From Ruminococcus sp. (GTDB lineage Bacteria; Bacillota; Clostridia; Oscillospirales; Acutalibacteraceae), in contig JAFRDE010000001.1 of the NCBI GenBank assembly GCA_017403985.1, positions 1 to 64,000 on the forward strand: a DNA stretch of 64,000 nucleotides, read 5' to 3'. Below are positions 47,955-56,164 of this stretch, piece by piece. Both the position numbers and the translations under genes were made by a program. The stretch's first letter is position 1. Each line of letters starts with the position of its first letter. The notes under the pieces are model-generated. The model had not been told where the DNA came from, made no database searches, and saw only the letters and a list, made by a program, of their open reading frames with translations.

Positions 47955-49304
47955 TTGACAACAATAGCGCTGATTATTATTGCGGTGGCGCTGTTTGAAC
48001 TGATTATTTTTATTCATGAGGGCGGACATTTCATCGCCGCGAAAAAAAGCGGCGTACAGGTAAACGAATTTGCCTTGGGTATGGGTCCCAAGATTTTCAG
48101 CTTTACCAAAGGGGAAACCACTTATTCCTTGCGTTTGTTCCCGATCGGCGGCTTCTGTGCCATGGAAGGCGAGGATGAAGAGAGCGATAACCCGCGTTCC
48201 TTCAACAACGCCAAGATCTGGAAGCGCATGATCATCATCGTTGCCGGCGCGTTCATGAATATCATGCTGGGATTGGTGCTGATGCTGATTACCCTGCTCC
48301 CGCAGGAGAATTTCGCGTCTACGACCGTTTCTCAGTTTTCGGTCAGTTCCTTTTCTGCGGTTTCCGGCTTACAGCCCGGTGATAAGATCGTCAAGATCAA
48401 CGATTATGATGTCAACACGTCGACCGATTTTTCCTTTGCGCTGTTCACGCTGCCCGTCAGTACAGTTGACGGAAGCGAGCTGTCCATCTATAAAGAGGAC
48501 TGTTCGTTCGATCTGTACGCCCGCGCGACGGAATTAGTGGATAAAAACACGACCGACGAGCAGAATACGGCTCTCGTCAAATCGATCCAGACCGCTCAGG
48601 CGAAATTGGCGAAAGCGGAATCCAAGCAAGAGGCATACGCCATCTTTTCGGATTATTATAATATATTAGCCGACGACGTCGGTAAGCCGCATGCGGATAC
48701 GATCCCCAAGATCGAGGAAAAAGAAACGCGCCAGCGTTACCGCACCGACATGACGGTCGAGCGCGACGGCGATAAGGTCGAGCTGAAGGACGTTGATCTG
48801 CTGACGCTCAAAAAGAGCGCCGAGGACGATACGCCTCAGCTGCAGATCGACTTCTATATCGAGCCGATCGAAAAGACCTTCGGTACCGTCATCGAGCAGA
48901 CTTTCGCTTCTACCGTATCGGTCGTCCGCATGGTATGGGGCAGTCTGATCGGCTTGTTAAAGGGACAGTTCAGTCTGAACGATATGTCCGGACCCGTCGG
49001 CATCGCTTCGGCGATCACCGAGGTTGCGGGCGAATCGCTGAGGACATCCGGCTTCGGCAGCGCTGTCAGTTCGATCGTCTATATCATGATGGTCATCACC
49101 ATCAACTTAGGCGTCGTCAATATGCTGCCCTTCCCGGCGCTCGACGGCGGTCGTTTTCTGATGCTGCTGATCGAATGGATCTTCCGCAAGCCGGTACCGC
49201 GCAAGGTGGAATCCGTCATCAACGCGGTCGGTCTGGTATTGCTCTTGGGATTATCCGCTGTCATAGCGGTCAAAGACGTATGGAAACTCATCAGCGGAGG
49301 TTAA
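47955..49304 (+). CDS. rseP: RIP zinc metalloprotease RseP/RasP
   Basis: 449 residues from TTG 47955. Site-2 protease: the first membrane helix contains HEGGHF (zinc and catalytic Glu), a PDZ domain lies in the middle (SGLQPGDKIVKINDYDVN), and near the end come VNMLPFPALDGGRF (third zinc ligand Asp) and a last helix. Cleaves anti-sigma factors and signal-peptide remnants in the membrane. The start is unclear: GGAG at 47934-47937 lies well placed for an ATC at 47946 and far for TTG 47955; a TTG at 47913 lies inside the repeat. About 120 residues between PDZ parts (SKQEAYAIFSDYYN region) are an unusual insert. Confidence 0.9.
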   Translation: MTTIALIIIAVALFELIIFIHEGGHFIAAKKSGVQVNEFALGMGPKIFSFTKGETTYSLRLFPIGGFCAMEGEDEESDNPRSFNNAKIWKRMIIIVAGAFMNIMLGLVLMLITLLPQENFASTTVSQFSVSSFSAVSGLQPGDKIVKINDYDVNTSTDFSFALFTLPVSTVDGSELSIYKEDCSFDLYARATELVDKNTTDEQNTALVKSIQTAQAKLAKAESKQEAYAIFSDYYNILADDVGKPHADTIPKIEEKETRQRYRTDMTVERDGDKVELKDVDLLTLKKSAEDDTPQLQIDFYIEPIEKTFGTVIEQTFASTVSVVRMVWGSLIGLLKGQFSLNDMSGPVGIASAITEVAGESLRTSGFGSAVSSIVYIMMVITINLGVVNMLPFPALDGGRFLMLLIEWIFRKPVPRKVESVINAVGLVLLLGLSAVIAVKDVWKLISGG

Positions 49305-49305
49305 C

Positions 49306-50349
49306 ATGGCAAGCAAAAAATTTGTTACCGCATTGAATACAAAAATCGGCGGCGGCGCCAAGGTGAGCGTGCAGTCCATGCTCAACAAGCCCGCCTCGGA
49401 TATAGAGGGTTCGGTTATTCAGGCAAAAGAACTGGAAGCCGCGGGCTGTGAAATCATCCGCGCCGCTGTTCCGGATATGGATGCTGTCAAGTTGATCGCC
49501 GCTTTAAAGGAAGCCGTGTCCGTACCTATCGTAGCCGATATCCATTTCAATTATAAGCTGGCGCTCGAGTCGATCGCCGCCGGCGTGGATAAGATCCGCA
49601 TCAACCCCGGCAACATCGGCGACGACAGCCGCGTCAAGGCGGTCGCCGACGCCTGCAGGGCGAAGAATATCCCGATCCGTATCGGCGTCAATTCCGGCTC
49701 TTTGGAAAAGCATATCCTCGCGAAATACGGTCATCCGACCGCCGAGGCATTGTGCGACAGCGCGCTGTATCACGCGTCATTGCTTGAAAAGTTCGACTTT
49801 ACCGATATCGTATTGTCGATGAAATCCTCCGACGTTCAGACCATGGTACAGGCGTACCGCTTAGCCGCACAGCGGTGTGACTATCCGCTGCATCTCGGCG
49901 TTACCGAAGCGGGTACCCGCCGTATGGGCATCATCAAATCCGCCGTCGGCATCGGCGCGCTGCTGGTAGACGGTATCGGCGATACCATCCGCGTATCTCT
50001 GACAGATAACCCCGTCGAAGAGGTCTATGCCGCCAAGGATATCCTGAAATCACTCGGAATGGGGGATAAGGGCGTCAAATTCGTGTCCTGTCCTACCTGC
50101 GGCCGCACCAAGATCGACCTGATCGCTCTGGCAAATGAAGCGGAACAGCGTCTGAGAAACTGCAATAAGGATATCACCGTAGCCGTGATGGGCTGTGTTG
50201 TCAACGGTCCCGGCGAATCGAGAGAAGCCGACATCGGTATTGCAGGCGGTGATAAAGAGGGCTTGATCTTCAAAAAAGGCGAGATCATCGCAAAGGTCCA
50301 CGAAGATCAATTGATTGACAGATTAATGGAAGAAATAGAGAAAATATAG
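49306..50349 (+). CDS. ispG: (E)-4-hydroxy-3-methylbut-2-enyl-diphosphate synthase
   Basis: 347 residues. GGAKVSVQSMLNKP at the start, VADIHFNYKLAL, KIRINPGNIGDDSRV, and the C-terminal iron-sulfur part CPTCGRTKIDL with VMGCVVNGPGESREADIG. Sixth MEP-pathway step, ahead of IspH. GCGGAGGTTAAC precedes the start, which is one base after the rseP stop. Confidence 0.97.
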   Translation: MASKKFVTALNTKIGGGAKVSVQSMLNKPASDIEGSVIQAKELEAAGCEIIRAAVPDMDAVKLIAALKEAVSVPIVADIHFNYKLALESIAAGVDKIRINPGNIGDDSRVKAVADACRAKNIPIRIGVNSGSLEKHILAKYGHPTAEALCDSALYHASLLEKFDFTDIVLSMKSSDVQTMVQAYRLAAQRCDYPLHLGVTEAGTRRMGIIKSAVGIGALLVDGIGDTIRVSLTDNPVEEVYAAKDILKSLGMGDKGVKFVSCPTCGRTKIDLIALANEAEQRLRNCNKDITVAVMGCVVNGPGESREADIGIAGGDKEGLIFKKGEIIAKVHEDQLIDRLMEEIEKI

Positions 50350-50365
50350 TTTCTCTATATTTAAT

Positions 50366-50440
50366 TGTAGGGGAGGGGCTTGCTCCTCCCGTATCGCCAA
50401 AGGCGATATCGCGAAGCGAAGGTCGCAGCAGCTGCGCAAG
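50366..50440. repeat. Multi-hairpin repeat between ispG and polC
   Basis: GGGAGGGG (50371-50378) pairs with CTCCTCCC (50383-50390, one G-U); TATCGCC (50392-50398) pairs perfectly with GGCGATA (50402-50408); smaller stems follow (TCGCGAAGCGA, GCAGCAGCTGC). It begins GTAGGGGAGG, like the 10753 repeat, so it is probably related. Confidence 0.6.
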
Positions 50441-50475
50441 AAAACTATTATGATTTTATAATGAAAGGTGTTTGA

Positions 50476-53400
50476 ATGATAAAATTCGGAGACATATTTT
50501 CATCGTACGGCGTTACATTTGACGATTCGATCGCTGACGCCTCGGTGAAGAATATTCGTATCAACAGAGAAAGACGAATACTTAATATCGATATACACTC
50601 TGATTCCTTATTATCCCGCGCGGTCATATTTGAAGCGCAGGATAAAATCAAAAATGCCGAAATAGGCATTGATAAAGCGGTCATCCATCCTCATTTTCCG
50701 TCCGATACTTTTGACGTCGGATACTTTGACGAGTTGGTAGCCGCCTTGAAAGCAGAAACCCCCAGCCTCAACGGAACGCTGAACGACGCCGTTCTCGAGA
50801 GACATGGAAACAACAGATTGACCGTCGTGCTGGCTCACGGAGGCGCGGCGCTGCTGGAAGCAAAAGAATTTGATATCCTGCTCAGAGATATCATCTTCCG
50901 TGAGTTTGAATTGTTATTTGAAATAGAATATTCCGGCGTTACCGAAATGAGCATCGATGATCAGCAGTTCACCGACAGCATTGATAACGCACAGAAAAAG
51001 ATAGAAAGAAAAAAGCTCGATGAACTGACTCAGCTCTTTTCCGGTGAAGAGCGTTCACAAACCGAGGGTGAGATCCGGAAAGATATCAAAGAGGTTGAGG
51101 TCCGCAAAGGGGAGTACCTGTATCCGAAGATCATCCCCTCGACCGTCAAGCCCTTATACGGCAGAGTCACCAAGGGCAAGATGATGTCGATCGAGAAGAT
51201 CGCCTATGATACCGGCAGAGCGACCGTCTGGGGAGACGTCTTCGGCATGGACGTCAAGACGACGCGCTCCGGCGATAAAAACATCATCAATTACGATATT
51301 ACCGACTACACCGGTTCCGTGACCGTCAAGATCTTTGATTCCATCCAGAACTGCAAGGTGCTCGAGGGGATCAAAAAGGGCTCGACCATCATCGTGTCAG
51401 GCGACGTTGAATTCGATAAATTCGCCGGCGATACCGTGATCAATGCCCGTTCCGTTTCTACCGTCAAAAAGGTATCTGTCGTCGATAACGCGCCGAAAAA
51501 GCGCGTAGAGCTCCATCTGCATACCAACATGAGTCAGATGGACGCGATCACCGAGGCGGGCAAGCTGGTCAGCCGCGCCGCCGACTTCGGTCATACCGCG
51601 ATCGCGATCACCGACCACGGCGTAGCGCAGGCGTTCCCCGATGCAATGAACGCCGCTGAAGATATGGAGCGCAACGGCAAAGAGATCAAGGTCATCTACG
51701 GCACCGAGGCATACTTTATCGACGACCTCTGTACGCCCGTCGACGGCGATAAAAACGAATCGCTCGACGGTACTTTTGTTTGCTTTGACTTAGAAACCAC
51801 CGGCTTATACGCCACCAATGATAAGATCACCGAGATCGGCGCCGTCAAGATCAGGGACGGCAATATCATCGATACCTTCTCCACCTTTGCCGATCCCGAG
51901 CGTCCCATCCCCGCGAAGGTCGTCCAGCTGACCGGCATCACCGACAACATGGTCAAGGGCGCTCCTTCACAAAAGGACGCGGTAAAAGCGTTTCTTGATT
52001 TCTGCGGCGACGCGGTACTGGTCGCGCACAACGCTCCCTTTGATACGGGATTCATTCGCAAAGCGTGTCAGGATTTCGGCATGGAGTATCACTATACCAC
52101 TGTTGACACCGTCGCCATCGCGCGCAAGATCCTGCCCGATATCAACAATGTCAAGCTCGATACGCTGGCAAAGCATTATCACTTAGGCAAGTTCAATCAT
52201 CACCGAGCGGTCGACGACGCCGAGATGCTGACCAACATCTTCCTGAGCATGATACGCGAGCTGAAAAAGAAGCATAACGTCCATGATCTGAACGACATGA
52301 GAGAGAAGATCGTCGGCGGCGATTTCAAAAAGCTGCCGACCTATCATCAGATCATTTTGGTCAAAAATCAAGTCGGCTTAAAAAACCTGTATAAGCTGAT
52401 ATCTTATTCTCATTTAAACTATTTCCACCGCCGTCCCCGCATCCCGAAAACAGAGCTGATGCAGCACCGCGAGGGACTGATCATCGGTTCGGCATGCGAG
52501 GCGGGCGAGCTTTACCGCGCTCTCCTGCATAACGCAAGCGAGGAAGAGATCGAGCGCATCGCATCCTTCTATGATTATCTCGAGATACAGCCTTCCGGCA
52601 ACAATCGATTCCTGCTTCGCGACGGCGCTTTCCGCGATGAAGAGCATCTGCAGAGCATGAACCGCAGGATACTCGAGATCGGCGATAAGCTTCATAAGCC
52701 TGTCGTCGCTACCTGCGACGTGCATTTCATGGATCCTCACGACGCGGATTACCGCATGATCCTGCTGGCGGCTCAGGGCTTTGAGGACGCCGAAGATCAG
52801 GCGCCGCTCTACTTCCGCACGACTGCCGAAATGCTCGAAGAATTCGCGTATTTAGGCGACAGGGCAGAGGAGGTCGTTATCGACAACACCAACCTGATCG
52901 CCGACATGTGCGAATATGTACGCCCGATCCCCAAGGGCAATTTCCCGCCCTTTATCGAAGGAGCAGAGGAACAGCTGACTTCCATCACATGGCAGCGCGC
53001 CAAGGATAAATACGGCGATCCGCTGCCCGAGATCGTTAAGGCGAGACTCGATAAAGAACTCAATTCCATCACAAAATACGGCTTCTCCGTACTGTATATG
53101 ACAGCACAGAAGCTGGTCGCCGACAGCGAGGCGCACGGCTATCTGGTCGGCTCGAGAGGTTCCGTCGGATCGTCCTTTGTCGCGACGATGTCCGGTATCT
53201 CCGAGGTCAATCCGCTGTGTCCGCATTATCTGTGCCCGAAGTGCAAGAAGAGCATCTTCTTTGAAAACGGCGAATACGGCTCCGGCTTCGATATGCCGCC
53301 CAAGGACTGTCCCGACTGCGGCACGCCGATGGATCGCGACGGTCACGAGATCCCCTTCGAGACCTTCCTCGGTTTCAAGGGCGATAAGGTCCCCGATATT

Positions 53401-54822
53401 GACCTGAACTTCTCCGGCGAACAGCAGAGCGCGTCTCATCGTTACACGGAAGAGCTTTTCGGACGTGAAAACGTCTTTAAAGCGGGCACGATCTCGACCG
53501 TAGCCGATAAAACTGCCTACGGATATGTCAAAAAGTTCTGTGAAGAGCATAACAGGACTATGCGCAATGCGGAAATATCCCGCTTAGCGGCTGGCTGTAC
53601 CGGCGTCAAGCGCACGACCGGTCAGCATCCCGGCGGCATGGTCGTCGTACCGCGCGGCAACGAAGTCTATGACTTCTGTCCCGTTCAGCATCCTGCCGAC
53701 AAGAGCGATTCCGATAATATCACCACCCACTTCGATTTCCATTCTATCCACGATACCATCACCAAGCTCGACGAGCTCGGACACGATGTTCCCACGATCT
53801 ATCATTATCTGGAGGATTACACCGGTATCCCGGTCATGAACGTTTCCATGAGCGATCCCGACGTGATGTCGCTGTTCACTTCGCCGGCGGCTTTGGGCGT
53901 GACTCCCGAGGATATCGAATCCGAGACCGGCACCTTTGCTCTGCCGGAACTGGGCACGAGCTTTGTGCGCCAGATGCTGGTGGAAGCGAAGCCGAAAACC
54001 TTCTCCGACCTGCTGCAGATCTCCGGTCTGTCGCACGGCACGGACGTATGGATCGGCAACGCCGCAGACCTGATCAAGGACGGCACCTGCGATATCTCCG
54101 AGGTCATCGGTACGCGCGACTCGATCATGACCTACCTGATGCATAAGGGACTGGATCCCTCTATGGCGTTCAAGATCATGGAGATCGTGCGTAAGGGTAA
54201 GGCGACCAAGATGCTCACCGACGAGCACCTCAACGCCATGAAGGAGCATAACGTGCCCCAGTGGTATATCGATTCCTGCATGAAGATCAAATACATGTTC
54301 CCGAAGGCTCACGCGGCGGCGTATATGATCTCCGCGCTTCGCCTCGGCTGGTATAAGGTACATAAACCGCTTGAGTTCTACGCGGCGTATTTCACAGTAC
54401 GCAACGACAACTTTGACGGCGCTACGCTGTTAAAGGGACGTGACGCCGTACGCAGCAAGATCAAAAGCATCGAGGAAAAGGGCTTTAACGCGTCCGCTAA
54501 GGAAAAGGCTGAGGTGCCGATGCTGCAGATCATGAACGAGATGCTTGCCCGCGGTATCGAGGTACTGCCTGTCGATATCTATAAGAGCGAGGCGAAAAAG
54601 TTCGTGATCGAGGGCAATCGGATCCGCCTGCCTTTCTGCTCGCTCAGCGGCGTAGGGGAGAGCGCGGCGCTTTCTTTGGCAGAAGCTGCCAAAAAAGGCG
54701 AATACCTGTGCATCGACGATGTCATCACCCGAGCCAAGGTGACCAAAGCGGTCGTTGAGACACTGAAAGAGTGCGGCGCTTTCGGCGATTTGCCCGAAAC
54801 AGCCCAGATGAGTTTGTTCTGA
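50476..54822 (+). CDS. polC: DNA polymerase III PolC-type alpha subunit
   Basis: 1448 residues, normal PolC size. Order: N-terminal domain; OB domain; PHP domain (VELHLHTNMSQMDAITEAGK) interrupted by a DEDD 3'-5' exonuclease (VCFDLETTGLY, Asp438/Glu440; VAHNAPFDTGFIRKAC); polymerase core with GSRGSVGSS and PDIDLNFSGE (Asp974/Asp976); zinc ribbon CPKCKKS...CPDCG; helix-hairpin-helix end. Main replicative polymerase. AAAGGTG precedes the start. Its place after ispG is conserved in Firmicutes. Confidence 0.98.
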   Translation: MIKFGDIFSSYGVTFDDSIADASVKNIRINRERRILNIDIHSDSLLSRAVIFEAQDKIKNAEIGIDKAVIHPHFPSDTFDVGYFDELVAALKAETPSLNGTLNDAVLERHGNNRLTVVLAHGGAALLEAKEFDILLRDIIFREFELLFEIEYSGVTEMSIDDQQFTDSIDNAQKKIERKKLDELTQLFSGEERSQTEGEIRKDIKEVEVRKGEYLYPKIIPSTVKPLYGRVTKGKMMSIEKIAYDTGRATVWGDVFGMDVKTTRSGDKNIINYDITDYTGSVTVKIFDSIQNCKVLEGIKKGSTIIVSGDVEFDKFAGDTVINARSVSTVKKVSVVDNAPKKRVELHLHTNMSQMDAITEAGKLVSRAADFGHTAIAITDHGVAQAFPDAMNAAEDMERNGKEIKVIYGTEAYFIDDLCTPVDGDKNESLDGTFVCFDLETTGLYATNDKITEIGAVKIRDGNIIDTFSTFADPERPIPAKVVQLTGITDNMVKGAPSQKDAVKAFLDFCGDAVLVAHNAPFDTGFIRKACQDFGMEYHYTTVDTVAIARKILPDINNVKLDTLAKHYHLGKFNHHRAVDDAEMLTNIFLSMIRELKKKHNVHDLNDMREKIVGGDFKKLPTYHQIILVKNQVGLKNLYKLISYSHLNYFHRRPRIPKTELMQHREGLIIGSACEAGELYRALLHNASEEEIERIASFYDYLEIQPSGNNRFLLRDGAFRDEEHLQSMNRRILEIGDKLHKPVVATCDVHFMDPHDADYRMILLAAQGFEDAEDQAPLYFRTTAEMLEEFAYLGDRAEEVVIDNTNLIADMCEYVRPIPKGNFPPFIEGAEEQLTSITWQRAKDKYGDPLPEIVKARLDKELNSITKYGFSVLYMTAQKLVADSEAHGYLVGSRGSVGSSFVATMSGISEVNPLCPHYLCPKCKKSIFFENGEYGSGFDMPPKDCPDCGTPMDRDGHEIPFETFLGFKGDKVPDIDLNFSGEQQSASHRYTEELFGRENVFKAGTISTVADKTAYGYVKKFCEEHNRTMRNAEISRLAAGCTGVKRTTGQHPGGMVVVPRGNEVYDFCPVQHPADKSDSDNITTHFDFHSIHDTITKLDELGHDVPTIYHYLEDYTGIPVMNVSMSDPDVMSLFTSPAALGVTPEDIESETGTFALPELGTSFVRQMLVEAKPKTFSDLLQISGLSHGTDVWIGNAADLIKDGTCDISEVIGTRDSIMTYLMHKGLDPSMAFKIMEIVRKGKATKMLTDEHLNAMKEHNVPQWYIDSCMKIKYMFPKAHAAAYMISALRLGWYKVHKPLEFYAAYFTVRNDNFDGATLLKGRDAVRSKIKSIEEKGFNASAKEKAEVPMLQIMNEMLARGIEVLPVDIYKSEAKKFVIEGNRIRLPFCSLSGVGESAALSLAEAAKKGEYLCIDDVITRAKVTKAVVETLKECGAFGDLPETAQMSLF

Positions 54823-54864
54823 TTGTTATAAACGGAAAAGAATGTTTTATTTTGAGGTGATATA

Positions 54865-56136
54865 TTGAAAAATCTTAAAATAAAGAATATAATGTTAGTG
54901 ATCCTATTCACGACATTATTGATATTCTTTTTCATCCATATTAACGACGTCCTCAAAATACTGGATTATATTTTCAAGGTCCTCGCGCCGATCCTTTACG
55001 GTCTGGTGATCGCCTACCTGCTGAACTATCCCTATAAGTTGTTTTACAATCATGCCTTCAAAAAAATGGGGACAAAACATAAATGGTTAAAAAAATTAAA
55101 AAAACCCTTGTCCTTATTGCTGGCATATATTATAATATTTGGTGTAGTAATCTTTTTGGTCAGCACGCTGATCCCCGAGCTGTCATCCAGTATCACGACG
55201 CTGGTCGATAACATACCGATGTATGAGCAGGCTGTCAAGGACGCTTCTGATTCGATAGCGGCTTTTATCAACAAAACGACAGGGTATAATCTGTATGAAT
55301 TCGCGACCTACAGCAACATCGTCGGTCTGATCACCGGCAACGATACGACCGAGTTCATCAAAAACATCTTTACCAATTATGTCCCCTCGGCATTCTCTAC
55401 CGTACTCGGTATCGGAACCGGCTTGTACAACTGGATCATCGGTATCATCATTTCGATCTACCTGCTGGCAGGGAAAGATAGGCTGATCCGTCAGTTCAAG
55501 ATCGCGACCGTCGCTTATCTGCCGGAAAAGATATATAAACGCTTATTCAAGATCGGCGACGTATTCAACAATAAATGCGGTAAATTCATCGTCGGCAAGA
55601 TCATCGATTCGTTCATCATCGGTTTGATGTGCTTCATCGGACTTTCGATCTTCCGCTTCCACTATCCGCTTCTGATCAGCGTCATCATCGGGCTGTTCAA
55701 CATGATCCCGTTCTTCGGACCGATCATCGGCGCGATCCCGACGACCTTCCTGCTGTTGATCATCAATCCGTGGGAGGCGCTCGGCTTTATCGTATTCATC
55801 ATCGTGCTCCAGCAGTTCGACGGCAACATACTGGGTCCCAAGATCCTCGGCGAAACGGTCGGCATCAGCGGATTCTGGATCATGTTCTCCGTCATCGTCG
55901 GCGGCGGACTGTTCGGCGTACCGGGTATGCTGCTGGGTGTACCGATATTTGCGGCGATATATACCCTTGTGGAAGAAGGAGCCGAACGCCGCTTGAAGAA
56001 AAAGGAAATTTCAGCGAATGATATCGCTCCCGAAGTCGAAGATGATTATCCTAAACCTAAGAAAACGGTGAACATCAAGGATAATCCGATATTCGAGAAG
56101 GCATCTGAGCTGATAAATAAAGGCAAAAACAAATAA
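54865..56136 (+). CDS. AI-2E/PerM family membrane transporter
   Basis: 423 residues. About eight membrane helices around the family core: GKIIDSFIIGLMCFIGLSIF, IGLFNMIPFFGPIIGAIPTTFLL in parts, IVLQQFDGNILGPKILGETVGI. Exporter or permease-like family; substrates vary and are unknown here. The TTG start follows GAGGTGA. No terminator is seen between polC and this gene. Confidence 0.88.
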   Translation: MKNLKIKNIMLVILFTTLLIFFFIHINDVLKILDYIFKVLAPILYGLVIAYLLNYPYKLFYNHAFKKMGTKHKWLKKLKKPLSLLLAYIIIFGVVIFLVSTLIPELSSSITTLVDNIPMYEQAVKDASDSIAAFINKTTGYNLYEFATYSNIVGLITGNDTTEFIKNIFTNYVPSAFSTVLGIGTGLYNWIIGIIISIYLLAGKDRLIRQFKIATVAYLPEKIYKRLFKIGDVFNNKCGKFIVGKIIDSFIIGLMCFIGLSIFRFHYPLLISVIIGLFNMIPFFGPIIGAIPTTFLLLIINPWEALGFIVFIIVLQQFDGNILGPKILGETVGISGFWIMFSVIVGGGLFGVPGMLLGVPIFAAIYTLVEEGAERRLKKKEISANDIAPEVEDDYPKPKKTVNIKDNPIFEKASELINKGKNK

Positions 56137-56164
56137 CAATTTGTTTAATTAGGAGGTTTTAAAA

